Shown piece after piece: positions 10,735 through 22,674 of a stretch of DNA of 64,000 nt (its first letter is position 1; each line of letters opens with the position of its first letter). Both the position numbers and the translations under genes were made by a program. The notes beneath the pieces were generated by a model, which saw only the letters and a program-made list of their open reading frames with translations, did no database searches and was not told the origin of the DNA. Origin of the DNA: Odontocerum albicorne (Eukaryota; Arthropoda; Insecta; Trichoptera; Odontoceridae); assembly GCA_949825065.1 (NCBI GenBank), contig OX463845.1, forward strand, positions 28,457,315 to 28,521,314. The letters run 5' to 3'.

Positions 10735-11030
10735 CTTTCTTTTTCATCGTTTGCTCAATGCTGAGAGTCGTGATCCTCCGCTATGTCTCGAACCCGGCGC
10801 ATCACCTTTCTCTGTTCCTCTCAGCTCTGGGCCATGTTAAATGCAGAGCTAAAAAGGATCCTGTCAACTCGTTTATTTGATCTCCCCGTCTCATAGGACA
10901 CCCTCCTCTTGCTCCTTCAACCTTTCATGTGATCACCAGCTTCTCTAAATTTTCATTTTCTTTCTAGTAACATGCCTAAAATACGTTATGATTCTTTTTC
11001 TGCCTGTTGATCTCCAATACTTAGATGATA
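10735..11030 (-). pseudogene. RTE-like non-LTR retrotransposon ORF, C-terminal remnant
   Basis: Minus-strand frames read KLVIT, KVEGARGGCPMRRGDQINEL, then LALHLTWPRAERNRERW and a final ITTLSIEQTMKK-like end just before 10735. This is the basic G.G.P..RW.DQ...L....AA.DR..W tail that follows the RT domain in RTE-like polyproteins. It matches the remnants at 97-365 and 19980-20440. The RT and endonuclease parts are absent, and frameshifts make it non-functional. Confidence 0.65.
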
Positions 11031-12717
11031 GAGACTTTGATATAGACTAAAATTATATTAAATTCAAAATGTTATCTAATATTGAGTTAATTATTGTTGC
11101 TATTATTATTGTATATACGAGTATTTATTGTATTGTACGTATCTATTTATAAGTAATCTTAGATAAATAAACTATTAATTCGTTTTTTATTAAGTTACTA
11201 CCTGCAAATAATGAAATGTTTCCAATTGAATGAAACAATTTGTTCGAAAGAAATAGTCGAGTACCTACAGGACACCATCCTTTCCTAAATATTCTTTCCT
11301 ATCACCCACATACATAATCTATCTGATTATTGCCTGGATGTGTTTTTAATAGTATACTAGGGATTAAATTTACAGTAGTATATTATTATTACTAAGTATT
11401 AAAAAAGTATTTTCAAATTATTATGGAAAAAAAATAATTAAAATTTATACCGTAGTACATTTTTATTCTCTTATTATGAGAACATCAGATATACATAACA
11501 TATTGATCGCCTGTATTTTATTTGATTTGATATATTCAAACATAATGTAAATATATCAATATAACATCGCGTTTCTTCACTTCACACTCGGAAAAAAAAT
11601 ATTATATGAAATGGGTAAATTTTTCTTTATAAATTTTGTATTATCCAGGGGTCTTAGATTCAAGTTCCTGTGGTATTTATAAAAAAAAATCAGTAAAATA
11701 GGATTTTAGTCTGGTCGAGTTCGAGTGGTAACAAAACCCACCTGTGTTAGAGGTATGCAATTTTTTTTGCGTCTTCGCGTGCGGTAGTACTCGCGTTATC
11801 AACACTTGCAATGACCAACTGCGCGTTTCGTACTCTCTTCAGTAATTCTTAGTCCGAAGATTCGATTAACGGGGTTAATGACAGTGTTGCCACCCAGCCA
11901 CGCTCTTTAATATGTACACATCGCCAATCTGAAGTTATTCGTAAGATTTTAAGAAAATATTTCACATCAATAGAATACACCAAATACGTTATTTTTATGG
12001 AAATAGCGAGAAAAAAAATTAAATGAATATTTTACCAGATTTCACATTTTTTCTAGCACTGCAATTATGTTTGTTTCTCATGTCAAGTATGACGGAAAAT
12101 TACAATGCTACAAGTTTTAACTATTTTAGAACACGGTAGGCCAGAGTGCATGATATTTTTTCAACTTTATGAAACTCGGCCAAATGTAAATGCATTGTTT
12201 CAACGTTAATTTTTTTTTCATTATGTTGAAAATGTTACCAAATAACCAAGATATAATTTTATCAACATATTTAATGATTTTTTTACCTTTTCTAATCGAT
12301 ATATTAATAATAAGAGATATGTGTGCCACAGAGAGGGGTTTTTAAATGTTCTTGGTGCGCACAGTGATATACAGATATTGTATTTTTTCGATCTTCGATC
12401 ATTTGAGGCTCGTGGACCTACTTTTCATTTGGTATTTCTTTATAAAGTTTTCAATGGTCTTGTGAACTAACCTGCAGCTCTAGAATGTATGGATTAAAAT
12501 GTTCCCTCTTTCTCTTTTGGAAGATCTAATTTGTTCAGTGTAGTTACATTTAGAAGAAACATTAGCTTCTAAAACTCAGTAGTAAAATATGCCGAGAATA
12601 AAACGCGTATACAGCGTACAATCGAATGTGAAGATATTTACTCAACCAGACAGAAGGATTAAAAGGGCATTGAGTCTATCAGTCAGTATTCGATATTCCA
12701 CCAACGTAGCTTCTTTT
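11031..12717. other. No gene seen; AT-rich with one GC-richer patch
   Basis: A patch at about 11750-11910 contains TTCGATTAACGGGGTTAATG, weakly echoed at 61569-61590. The open frame at 12126-12329 (minus) is lysine/isoleucine-rich and unconvincing. Confidence 0.4.
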
Positions 12718-12903
12718 CACCCAAAAATAAGCTCGTCCTCTATAAAACCCTTATCCATCTCATATGGACCTAAGCTGCACCCATTTGGGGTAATGTAAGC
12801 AACACGGTTCATCTGAAGCTACAGCGAGTGCAGATCAAGGCATTCAAGATTTATTTCAACACTTATCGCAGAACAAACCTGTCTCGACTTCACATCGAAT
12901 AGT
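12718..12903 (+). pseudogene. Jockey-like reverse transcriptase, C-terminal fragment
   Basis: One frame reads PKNKLVLYKTLIHLIWT, a stop, then AAPIWGNVSNTVHLKLQRVQ followed by IKAFKIYFNTYRRTNLSRLH. This is the region after the RT domain of Jockey-type LINEs (LY.....P...Y..P.WG......LQ..Q...L). One internal stop is present and the RT core is missing. It lies about 280 bp before a gag-like remnant on the same strand, so the two may be from one or two insertions. Confidence 0.7.
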
Positions 12904-13179
12904 TTAAACAGCCTCCATCACCACATCTTTGCTTGAACCGTGAAGTTCTATAAAAGCCACCAAGACTACAGCATTTTTCTAGAACAGTCAGCGACCAGTC
13001 ACTAGCCGACCCGGATGGGCGCATAGAGCAGTTCTCCGGACCGCTCCTGTCACCTAGTTTTTTTTTCGCTATCATTACAAGTCGAGATCTCACTCAAACG
13101 CATCGGCATTGAGTAGGGTTATTTCTTCGCGCTGACAGTTACCGCCACCATCAATCGTTTACCGTCATCGAACGATCAA

Positions 13180-13946
13180 AACCATGGACTTTCCCCGAGT
13201 GAAACACCTGACTCATTAACATCCGGAGCGCAGTCACCTTCACCGCATCAACCCGCAAGGACTCTGTCAACCAGCTCGAGACGTCCTCAAGACACCGACA
13301 CAGTTCCAAGAAGTAGAAAAGAAAAAGGCCACACGACACTGCTGAACCAGACATCACCAGTGCTCGACAGTCGGCAAATCCCCGGAAGGACGGCGCACAT
13401 AAAACGACCTGCACAAGATCTTCGATATGAAGATCTATGTTGTGGAGTTGAAAAAATCCACCTCTGTAGGACAGTGCCTCCGCTGTTAAAAAAAATCCAC
13501 AGCGCTGGCAGCTGTCACGCCCCCCATGTTTGTGTCAAATGTGGGCAAAACAACAGAATAGCCGAATGTAAAAAGTCGCGTGATGTTCCCGCTACTTGCG
13601 CGAACTGCAAAAGTGCACACGGAGCAAATTACAAAGGCTGTACCATCTTCCCAAAACTGCGAAACCAAACACGGGCACATCCCCCGCGCCACCTCTGGCC
13701 ACAGAAATCCTCAGAAGTTTCCCTCCTCTGGCAAAGCTAGTTTCGAGTACCGAGTCTCCCGCAATCTCCTACGCAAATATCGCGAAAAATGCTCGTCCTC
13801 AACCCACTCAACCCAGCCGCGAATACCCGTTGCAAGAACACATCGCTACGATTATAAAGAACCTCGAAGCGGCCAAGACAGCGGCCCGCGAGGCTCTTAA
13901 CACGCTCACACACTACCACGCCACCTACCCAAATATGCAAAGATAG
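13180..13946 (+). pseudogene. Jockey-like gag (ORF1) remnant with zinc knuckles
   Basis: Frames at 13420-13480 give KIYVVELKKSTSVGQCLRC, the segment that normally leads into the first CCHC knuckle. Next comes CHAPHVCVKCGQNNRIAECK, then SRDVPATCANCKSAHGANYK-GC, a second and third knuckle-like set of Cys/His. A frameshift follows, and the tail continues in another frame (about 13740-13946), ending ATYPNMQR and a stop. ORF1 proteins of this type bind the element RNA. Stops and at least two frameshifts make it a pseudogene. No ORF2 follows, so it is an isolated 5' piece. Confidence 0.7.
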
Positions 13947-15735
13947 CCACAAGTATTATTCCCCATATGTATGTATGTAAATACATATATTTTACGAGTC
14001 ACAGCGTTATCCTCCCCGTTTTCATAATATGTATTATAATATTGTATATATCCCTATCCTTTCTCTCCGTATACATATATATATTAACGCTCGTGACATA
14101 TAAAAATATAAGGATATTAATATGTAACGTACAAGTATGTGTATTTTATAACATTAATTTATGTACCAAATCCTATCCTTTCCTCTCTATGTAGTTTGTA
14201 CACCATCACCCAAATATCCAAAAATAAACCACCCAAGTCCGTTTCACAATATCAGATGAAGGGGTAAGGTGTCCTGAAATCGGACCGACACTCCAAATGT
14301 AAATTATTAACTAGAGCAATTTTCTACCATAGTTGCTGTACTGGGGGTTTACGAGAGTAAGTCCGACCTACCTTTCCGTTATAAGTACAGGCTTCCGAAG
14401 AATCATCTGTTGCTTGATTAGTCCACCTACAGTATTAACAGGGAGGACCAAGGTCTGAGTGAATGTGATGAAATGCAAGTAGCCTGACCGAGTAGACGTG
14501 TACGTGCTAATTAATAAGTGTAAAAAAATATATTTAATAATTGTTATCTAGTTATATGTTAGTATGTATCATAGATGTTAACTATTTGTAAGCAATTAAA
14601 TATGAAGATTATTTAAAACAAAAATTGAATGTAGGCAATTAAAATTAAGTTAGTTCATTGTTATAATATATAATATATTATTTTTCAAGATATAAATTTG
14701 TATATATGGTAGGTACAGCCTTTGGTAAATGTACAGCATTTATATGGTTCCTTTAGGTATATTTTATAAAATAATTTTGTTACTTGCTATTTTTAGAAAA
14801 AAAAAAGCAACTGTTCAAAATATATTTATCTGTGCAAATGTAAATATAGTCAAGATGGTTTCGACAGTGGAAGTAAAAGCTTCGGCTTAAATTAATGCTT
14901 AAATAAATATTTAGTCAGCTCACAGGCAATCCAAAGTTAGTTCGTGAGCAGCCCGCAGCAGTCAAGTAGAGAAATAGTGATACATGTATTACGTGAGAAA
15001 GATAAAACAGTTAAATTAAGTAATTTAATAATTGAAGTAATTATATTAATACAAATATCTATTATTGGGTCTCATTTAAAATACCATCTGGTAGCATTTC
15101 CAAATGATTAATTTTTCACAAATATATATGGTTGGGTCACATATGAAAGATGCCTCCTCCGTTATTACTAAACTTAATTTATTAATTTATATTTTCACGC
15201 CCTTTGCACATCACAGGTTCCCCTTATTCGTACAAGGACCAAATATAACAAATACAAAAAACAGTTCAATAATTTAAGACTTATGAAAATTCCTGTATAA
15301 ATAAATGTATATTTTACACTAAAACACGTTGACAAAATGTTGCACGTTAGATAATATAATATAAATACCCGAGATAGTAAAGTTCAAATTTTACATACGT
15401 CAAAAATATGTAAAAATATGGACTTAAAAACATAAGAGATACACAAGGGCATAAGGAAAAAAAGGGTATAAATTATAAAAAAATGCAAACGGTTTCAACC
15501 CTGTTAAACATTTTTCCTTTGGATAAATAGACTACACACACTTCCGATATAGCGTGACCCCAGTCTGACCTACACACAGCTAACGTAACAAATCTCAATC
15601 TTTACGCAGGGAAGAGAGCCTCGGGATAGGAGGTAACCACACGTGCAGCAGGAATTATTTTAATGAGTAGTATTAGTAATTCATTGTTAAATATTTTGCA
15701 ATTTTCCGTTTTTTTAATTTAAATAACTTAATAAA
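13947..15735. other. No gene seen; AT-rich
   Basis: A moderately GC-richer block (about 14262-14515) and one at 15540-15650 have no recognisable content. Everything else is low-complexity AT. Confidence 0.4.
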
Positions 15736-15870
15736 TTTCTTTTTCTTCTTCTACGCAGTGTCATCTCAGGTCCCCCCATCATTGAACATCACCTGAGAGT
15801 AGACATCTTTGTCCCCGGCAGCCCGAAAAAGGTCCCCAACTCTCCTTTGGCCAGTCCAATCACGTATATT
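15736..15870 (-). other. Possible retrotransposon tail fragment
   Basis: On the minus strand one frame reads RDWTGQRRVGDLFRAAGDKD and ends at a run rich in GAAGAAG, loosely like the tail of a retrotransposon polyprotein. The similarity is weak. Confidence 0.25.
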
Positions 15871-16634
15871 GCTTTTTAAATTTCTTTTTAAATTTATTCA
15901 ATATCTTACAATACATTTTTTTTTATTTACTGAAGTAAAAATATAACTTAATTTAATCACACAATGGCTGTATCATCTTACTTCATTCTAAGAAATCCAT
16001 TTTACTTATATTTATTCCTGCCATTATCATGTTTCACCTTTTCAATTTGTTTACTTGATTGATTTAACGATTCTCAAAACAATTGGAAATAAAATACCTC
16101 AGTGTTTATAACAGATAAATCGTTTTCGTTTAATTTAATTTCAATAAGTTTACGAAATAAAAATACTTGTCTTAATAAAATAGAACAAATCATTTGATTT
16201 TTATATTATATTTTAAATAAATTCAACGTAAATATAAAGCACTTTATTTTATAAGAACATATATGACTGAAATCATATGTATCCTTATGTCTCAAACCAA
16301 AAAAAAGTAAACATTTTAAGAATCTTGACTAAAATCATGAAGAAAATATTCGTAGATTACGAAACGTTAGAGACATGGATTTTGTGTGTAACTTTGATAA
16401 GCACTTGTAGACAACCCTTTTTAAAAAGTTTTAACCAAATGTGTGATTATATATAAACACTACACATATACACTACACTACATCTTAAGTCAAATACATA
16501 TGTAACTATAACATATCAGAAGAAAGGTTTCTATATATTTTTTGTTCTGCGGTTTTCCAGAAAGTTTTCTGCGTTGTTTTTTAACAAATACCATATGTTT
16601 TGCGGAGTGTATGCAGATGCGGAGAAGTACCTAT
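15871..16634. other. No gene seen; possible SINE B tail at 16255-16300
   Basis: ATATGACTGAAATCATATGTATCC matches the tail end of SINE family B with changes. The remainder is AT-rich. Confidence 0.35.
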
Positions 16635-16742
16635 TATAATGGTAGCAGTCCCTACCTTCCTATCTTTATATATAATGGTAGCAGTCCCTACCTTCCTATC
16701 CTTATATATAATGGTAGCAGTCCCTACCTTCCTATCCTTATA
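16635..16742. repeat. 36-bp minisatellite, three copies
   Basis: Units start at 16635, 16671 and 16707, each beginning TATAATGGTAGCAGTCCCTA. Only one base differs between the first and the later units. The unit length is a multiple of three, so two frames stay open through it, but nothing else suggests coding. Confidence 0.95.
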
Positions 16743-16786
16743 CTTAATTTATAAATATTCATTTTGTAATATTTTAATCTGTCAAT

Positions 16787-16875
16787 AATAATGGGTTCGA
16801 ACCTCGAGTTAGAGTGTTCTTGAGAAGAATCTGCTCTCTAAACGGTGCTATATAAAATGTCCTTTTATTATTATT
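16787..16875 (+). repeat. SINE-like repeat (family C), 3' part
   Basis: It begins with GGGTTCGAACCTCGAGTTAG (B-box like), then CTCTCTAAACGGTGCTAT and a TTATTATTATTATTG tail. Related copies on the minus strand are at 17970-18045 and 48115-48205. Confidence 0.6.
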
Positions 16876-16974
16876 ATTGTTACTAAAACCATATGCGAAT
16901 ATGTAACGTAATCAAAATATTGAAAAATTTATGTAATTGTAAGTGCATCGGGCATAAGATGGGGTTTAAATTCT

Positions 16975-17090
16975 TAGATATTATGCTGATCCATCATGAG
17001 GAACGGATCCGCCTGGATTAGCCGGCGCCGGCTGCTTCAACGGGCATCGCTGTCTCTAATCCCCAAAACACGGAGGCAAATCTTATTTTA
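16975..17090. other. GC-rich patch with perfect palindrome AGCCGGCGCCGGCT
   Basis: About 115 bp with far higher GC than its surroundings, containing GGATCCGCC and the 14-bp palindrome near 17020-17033. No gene frame or known repeat was recognised. Confidence 0.4.
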
Positions 17091-17399
17091 TTAATGAGGG
17101 ACGATTAAAAGGTTTCAACGCTTCAAATGCAGAATATTTACATTATATCAAAATCAACTTTAAATTTATAGTAATTATGATTTATTTTGAAAATATAAAC
17201 CGAAAAAATATTTGCTTAGATAGTATTCAAACGAACCTCAAAAAACCTTAGTAACCATAATTGAGTAAGTAATGCTAAAAAGTAAACTGCTGACGAAAAT
17301 CTTCGTGTCAAACCAGAAAGAAAGAAGACCTGTAGGGTGATAGAAAAAATGGATAAAACCAGTACATAACGTATCACGATAAACATTTCAACTGGATTG
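17091..17399. other. AT-rich stretch, nothing recognised
   Basis: No coding or repeat structure could be supported. Confidence 0.4.
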
Positions 17400-17969
17400 T
17401 CACGATGTTAAGGCTGTGTTGTGAGACATACCAGCGTGAGGGATGTGACAAACATAAATTATTGAATTTATTTTCAAAAGTACGTCAATTTTGTAAATAT
17501 TGCCAAAAACTGTATGTTAAAATATTAATAGGTGCAGTCGATCAATTAATATAACATATCAATTCATATTTCTTCTTGTTGTTTTAATTTTGATTGTTTT
17601 AGTATTTGTGTTTCTGTGTATTTTTTTTGTTTTAATTTTGATTTTTATTTTTATGATTGTGTGCGGTGTATTGTGGGATGAATATTTTTGGTCTTTCTGG
17701 AGTGATGATGTGTGAGGAGTTGAATTTCGCAAGATGTTTCCAGTTGTAGTTGAGTGTCACTGTTTGTCAGGTTGATGAGAGCATGCAACGGGGTTTTGTT
17801 TTTGTGTAATAAAAAATCGGAAAGAAGTGTCGATTTATTTTTTCATGCTAAATATTCTCACTGAGATACAGGCAAAAGCCTAGTTTACTGGTTTACATGT
17901 CCAAACCTGTTGTTTTTTCTCAAATTGTGTATAGTTCTTGTCATGTGTAATAATAAATAAATAAATAAA
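17400..17969 (+). other. Candidate LINE 3' UTR ending in an (AAAT)n tail
   Basis: A T/G-rich stretch ends with GGCAAAAGCCTAGTTTACTG, then TAATAATAAATAAATAAAT at 17949-17975. Short A-rich microsatellite tails are usual at non-LTR 3' ends. No ORF remnant was identified just upstream, so this is tentative. Confidence 0.35.
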
Positions 17970-18045
17970 TAAATAGCACTGTTTTGAGAGCAATCTCTCC
18001 TTGAGGAGGCTTTCGCTCAGAATTCAAACCCACTATTATTGATAG
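17970..18045 (-). repeat. SINE-like repeat (family C)
   Basis: GAGAGCAATCTCTCCTTGAG and CAGAATTCAAACCCACTATT correspond, inverted, to the family C copies at 16787 and 48115. Confidence 0.5.
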
Positions 18046-18871
18046 ATTAAATAAATTACAAAAAAAAAAAAAAGATGAGCATTGGGATAGGAAGGGAGTG
18101 GATTTGGAACTTTCCCGTATCAGCATATGTTTACCAAGGTTAGCCCAACTACAAAGAAACATTTGTAGATCTTCAAATATGTAATAATAACACGTTGTAC
18201 TTTACGTGTAGTGAACAGTGTGTGCGTAGTGTTAATACTCGTTAATAATCAATAACTTTGATAAGGCCTCGCAAAAAAGTTTTCAAAAATTTATTCGTGT
18301 TTCTGATGAAGTCAGCTTTCTAAAAAGTATGTATATTATTGTAGCTCTCTTAAAACGTAGAAGCAAGATGCGATAGTTTTAAATTGAAATGTGTTCTGAA
18401 TGTTTTAAATTAAGATGTTTGGAGAGATAAATCAATAACTCTAGATGATTATCATTATTATCTGATTGGTAAAGTGATTAATGAAAAGCCCGAATTCTGT
18501 GCTTGATAATTCAGTTTTGACCAATCGATAGACTCCTTGACGTTCAATCTATTTGATTCATAGATCTATTTATTTTCATTTATTTTGACGTCCTTATTCA
18601 ACTACAAATATATTGTACTCTTATACAACCCGAACCGAAACGTCATTATCGATTACCTCGTGAAATGCGATATCATCTATATTGACTGAAATTCAATCAC
18701 TGTTTGGTAATTTATGATTGTTGATCAAAATGTCAGAAATTCAAGTTACTATAATAGGCGAAGATTTGTGGTAGCTTAGACTGTGGTCATGTTTTCATAT
18801 TCATTACTTGATTACGTCAAAAATGTTATATTAATATAAACATTTTTTACATTTCTTTAAAAAAATTATCT
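18046..18871. other. AT-rich stretch, nothing recognised
   Basis: A run of A at 18060-18073 and otherwise unremarkable AT-rich sequence. Confidence 0.4.
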
Positions 18872-19080
18872 CCTCCATAACTTTGTCAAAATGACGCCTG
18901 TTTTATAGCTTGATTGCAGGTTACGGGTTCGATTCACGTTGGTGCCAATTTTTGAAAAAAAAATGGGTTTTTACTTATAGCCTTTTTTAAAAACTTTTTG
19001 GTTGGTTGGATGAGTTTGCTATACGGCTGTAAACTATACGGTTATATTGTATACAATGAAATAGAAATATAATATAATAG
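18872..19080 (+). repeat. tRNA-derived SINE (family A), diverged near-full copy
   Basis: CCTCCATAACTTTGTCAAAA at the head, B box GGGTTCGATTCACG, then TTTTGGTTGGTTGGATGAG and the tail TATTGTATACAATGAAAT. It has the same order as the copy at 8573-8772. Confidence 0.7.
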
Positions 19081-19979
19081 TCCCATCCTAAAAAATATTG
19101 TTGCTAAGAAAACAATGTGATCCTCAATGATAAATAGATTTCAAATTATTGGTAATACATGGACATACATTTTCAATGAGTTCGTCTTGAAAAACTGCCA
19201 TACATGATGATGATGATTATCGTGACTTACTTTTGGGCCTCTTTAATTAACATTGAGTCACTTGATGGTGGCGTCTTAATGGTATGGAGGTCGTGTTTCA
19301 TCATAAAGAAGAAGCAGAAAAAATATTGGTCGTTTGTTGATGTATAATATTTTCTTTTCATCGTTTCTTTTATGAATTCTTGCTGCACTGTGGAGTGAAT
19401 AGAAATAAAATAAATTAAAGAGAGATTCCTGATTTACTACATATTCATAAAATCAATTGTTTTATCACTCCACATGGCGTATACTTCTTCAAATTGTTGA
19501 ATAAACTCCTTGGCTTATAGTTAAATATTTGATTTTCACCAAATAGTTCAGCATCACTTAGCTCGAGATTGAGACGCATCTCTCTGTGCTAGAAGAATAT
19601 TACGATTCTTTGTATATATAACGCGGAGAGAGGTCTTAAGCAATCAATGTTGTCGGGAAGTGTGAATTACAAAAGGAACAAAAGCCGAGCAACTATCTGA
19701 TGGAATGACCAAATAAAAAAGCAGCAGGGTGCTCCTTTCAGAAAGTGTTACATAGAACGAGATAATATTTGTATTAAAGATGGATGATTAGTGACTTTGT
19801 CGGTCATGATTCTCATAATAAGAAACAACTTAGCTGTAAGTTGAGACTATTCTCGATGGTGGTCAAATGTCGTCAAATGAGGTTATTTTTTTTTCATATT
19901 CACGTCTTCAATAAGGTACCTATATAAGACGATTTTTAACTGAACTACATTCTGGACAAAAACATATTAGATACGAATT
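19081..19979. other. No gene seen
   Basis: AT-rich sequence with a short ATGATGATGAT run at 19205. No domain or repeat family was recognised. Confidence 0.4.
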
Positions 19980-20440
19980 TAAGAGTCCTTCAACATCTTT
20001 CATCCTGTCGTGTAGCTCATGACTGAGTGTCGTGACTCCCATGCCTATAGCCTCTGACGACTCCTCTCCATCCTCCTCGGGACTCCTCGGCTCGAAGGGC
20101 AGTTTTAAGGATAGTTCAGTTGCGTCTCCACTTGGTCAGTCCAATGCATTTGTATTATTCCTCTTGTGCGTCGTACTTCCTCACATCCAGTAACCACAAA
20201 CCTCTCCAAACTCTCTCCTTGGTCATGAGCAATATGCCCAATCGGAGGACTCGACGAATTGTCGACAATCTGTCGGTAATTCTTTGTTCTTCGATATTTG
20301 AGGCATCAGTTCGCCTTGCTGTCTATAAAATTTGTAACATCCTTCTCCAGGAACACATTTCAAATGCGTTCATTCAACGTCTCTCGTTTGCTATCAGAGT
20401 CCAAGTCTCTGCGCTATACATGAACATTGCGAAGACGAGA
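19980..20440 (-). pseudogene. RTE-like non-LTR retrotransposon ORF, C-terminal remnant
   Basis: On the minus strand it reads MYSAETWTLIANERR, then a LNAFEMCSWRRMLQI segment, ITDRLSTIRRVLR, and finally MHWTDQVET...KTALRAEESRGGWRGV, YRHGSHDTQS and a stop. This is the thumb-to-tail region of an RTE-like polyprotein, longer than the copies at 97-365 and 10735-11030. Stops and frame changes are frequent, and the active-site part of the RT is not present. Confidence 0.75.
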
Positions 20441-20879
20441 GACTTAACTAGACGCATTTTCGTCATGATGGTAATATTTCTGTTGCATTTTTTTTCCAGC
20501 TTTGGCGTCTTATACTGTTGAAAAATGAAAAATATAAACATAAAAATTAAAGTACAATAAAATAAAATAACCTTTAAATTCGTTCATTGTACAACTATGA
20601 TGAATAAAGACTTTGAAATTAGACCAAGTAAAATTTCAATGATCACTTCATCACAAAAGAGAATTAGAAACATCGATCGGTATTCAAATAAATTTCAATA
20701 AAATCCGAATCTGATTTTACGGTGAAAAAGTTCCATTTATTTTACGAGTTATCGTCGGTTGCCGGAAACGGATGGAATAATCGTCGTAAAATATTTTCTC
20801 GATAATAAAACCAGGTACTTACCTAGAAACGGGTGATCCAAATGTCACGAATGCTGTCACTTCAGTTTTGCTCACCTTT
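20441..20879. other. AT-rich stretch, nothing recognised
   Basis: No supported feature before the tandem array begins. Confidence 0.4.
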
Positions 20880-21955
20880 ACAACAATCTTGCCGAATGTT
20901 TAATAGTGAAAATAAAATTAACATTTATCATTCTCAACATCTGTCTTCTTTTTTAAAATTTGTTGTGTCGTCTTTTTTATACCTCATTGTAACTAATCTA
21001 TTCATGCTATTAAGACCACCTTTTTACCATTTTCAATATCTGTAGTCTTCACTTTTTTGGATATATTGTGTTGCTATTTTTTATACTTCATCGTGACCAG
21101 TTTATTGATGCTATTTATACGACCTACTTACAACTCTCAACATCTGGTATCTTACTTTTTTTTGGATTCGTTGTACCGCTCTTTAAACTCTTTACTGACC
21201 AGTCTATTAATGAATTTGGACAAACTATATTTCATTCGCAACATCTATTGTCCTTAATTTTTTGGATATGGTGTATCGCCTTCTTTGTACTCCATAGTGA
21301 CCAGTCTTTTCGCGCTATTTGGACGACTCACAAAACATACTCAACACCTGCTATCCTAACTTTTTTTGGAATCGTTGAGTTTCTATGTTTACTCTCCTTA
21401 GTAGTCAATTTATTCACACTATTTAGACGACCTATTCACCATTCTCTACACTTAATATTTTTCCTTTTTTGAATTCATTGTTTTACTTTTTTAACACTCT
21501 ATACGGACTAGTCTATTCATGTCATTTGGACGATCTATTTACCATTCTAAACACCTATTTTCCTCACTTTTTGGAACTCGTTTTGAATTTTTTTTTATAC
21601 TCCATAGTGGCCAATCCATTCATAGTATTTTTACGGCCTACAAACCATTTTCAACACCAGTTATCATCACTTTTTAGATTTGATGTATTATCTTTTTTAC
21701 ACTCGATAGTGACCAGTCTATTCACACTATTTAGACGACCTGTACACCATTCTCAACACTTTTTATCAAATTTTTTTTTTGGATTGATTTAGCCTACTTT
21801 TTTACACTTACAGTATATTCATGCTATTTGGGTGACCTATTGACCATTCGTAATATCTGTTATGTTCACTTTTTTTGGATACGTCGTGTTACCTTGTTTT
21901 AGCTTAATACTCGATAGTGACCAGAATATTCATGCTATTTCGACGATTTCCATGA
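20880..21955. repeat. Degenerate satellite, about ten units of ~102 bp
   Basis: The block GTGACCAGTCTATTCATGCT and variants recurs at about 20990, 21095, 21194, 21297, 21403, 21503, 21608, 21709, 21808 and 21917. Each is followed by TATTTAGACGACCTATT-like and CCATTCTCAACA-like blocks and a T-run with GGATTCGTTG. Spacing is 99-109 bp. Units differ strongly from each other, so the array is old. Fragmentary open frames run through it in several frames and look accidental. Confidence 0.85.
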
Positions 21956-22674
21956 CTTAGTCAGTAAGAAGTCTGTCTTTTAATTGGGGGGCTGGGGGTT
22001 TGGTTGCCATTGGAACCTAATTTTCATATAAGAAGATTCCATTTTGGTTTACACTTTCACTTGATTTTAACGTATTTCTGCTTACTACTATTATATACTT
22101 ACAATGTAAGTTCAATACAAAATAATAATACAATACTTATGGTTATTTAGTGAGAAAAAATAGATATAAATGAAGAAATCTGTACATTATTTAAAATTGT
22201 GTTATTTGTCGAAAGTAATGATATGTACTGTGCCACGCTCTTTGTAGGGAATTCCACACCACGATATATACGAGTAGTATAAGCTTTGATTAACCTGTTT
22301 CTGTTAATATTTAACGACTCCCCGATAACAGTCTTACTCTATGCTCGAGCAAAGATTGCCTTTTGGTTGTTCCAGTTCACCGCTTTATATTTTCAGTCAT
22401 TATTTACTGTCCACACTTTCAGACTCTTGAATCAGCTATCAACACACATAAAACAAGCAACATCGTTGAAGTATTTAAAAAAAAAATCAAAATCATTACA
22501 TTTCCCTTCAGTGACACAGCGTATCATTCCTGGTTTTGTCTTCGCAACGTTTCTTTGCAGTGTCATTTTCCTTCTCTTTGTCAAAAATGATCTTGTTTAA
22601 TTTGTATTTGTTTTTATTTTTATTATTTTGGTTATCCGTGTTTATTTCTGTACATTAAAAATGTAAATCTGCCA
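21956..22674. other. No gene seen
   Basis: An open frame at 22286-22600 (104 codons, plus) has no recognised domain. Sequence around it is AT-rich. Confidence 0.35.

Noticed and set aside
11750..11910. Shared repeat with 61510-61620
   Set aside because: Only a short TTCGATTAAyGGGGTT match; too little to call a repeat family.
20833..21792. A repeated-protein gene (several open frames with similar hydrophobic peptides)
   Set aside because: Similarity comes from the ~102-bp DNA repeat; frames change between units and are broken by stops.
22286..22600. Host coding exon (104-codon frame)
   Set aside because: No recognisable domain, no splice-site support, AT-rich composition; the overlapping frame is equally open.
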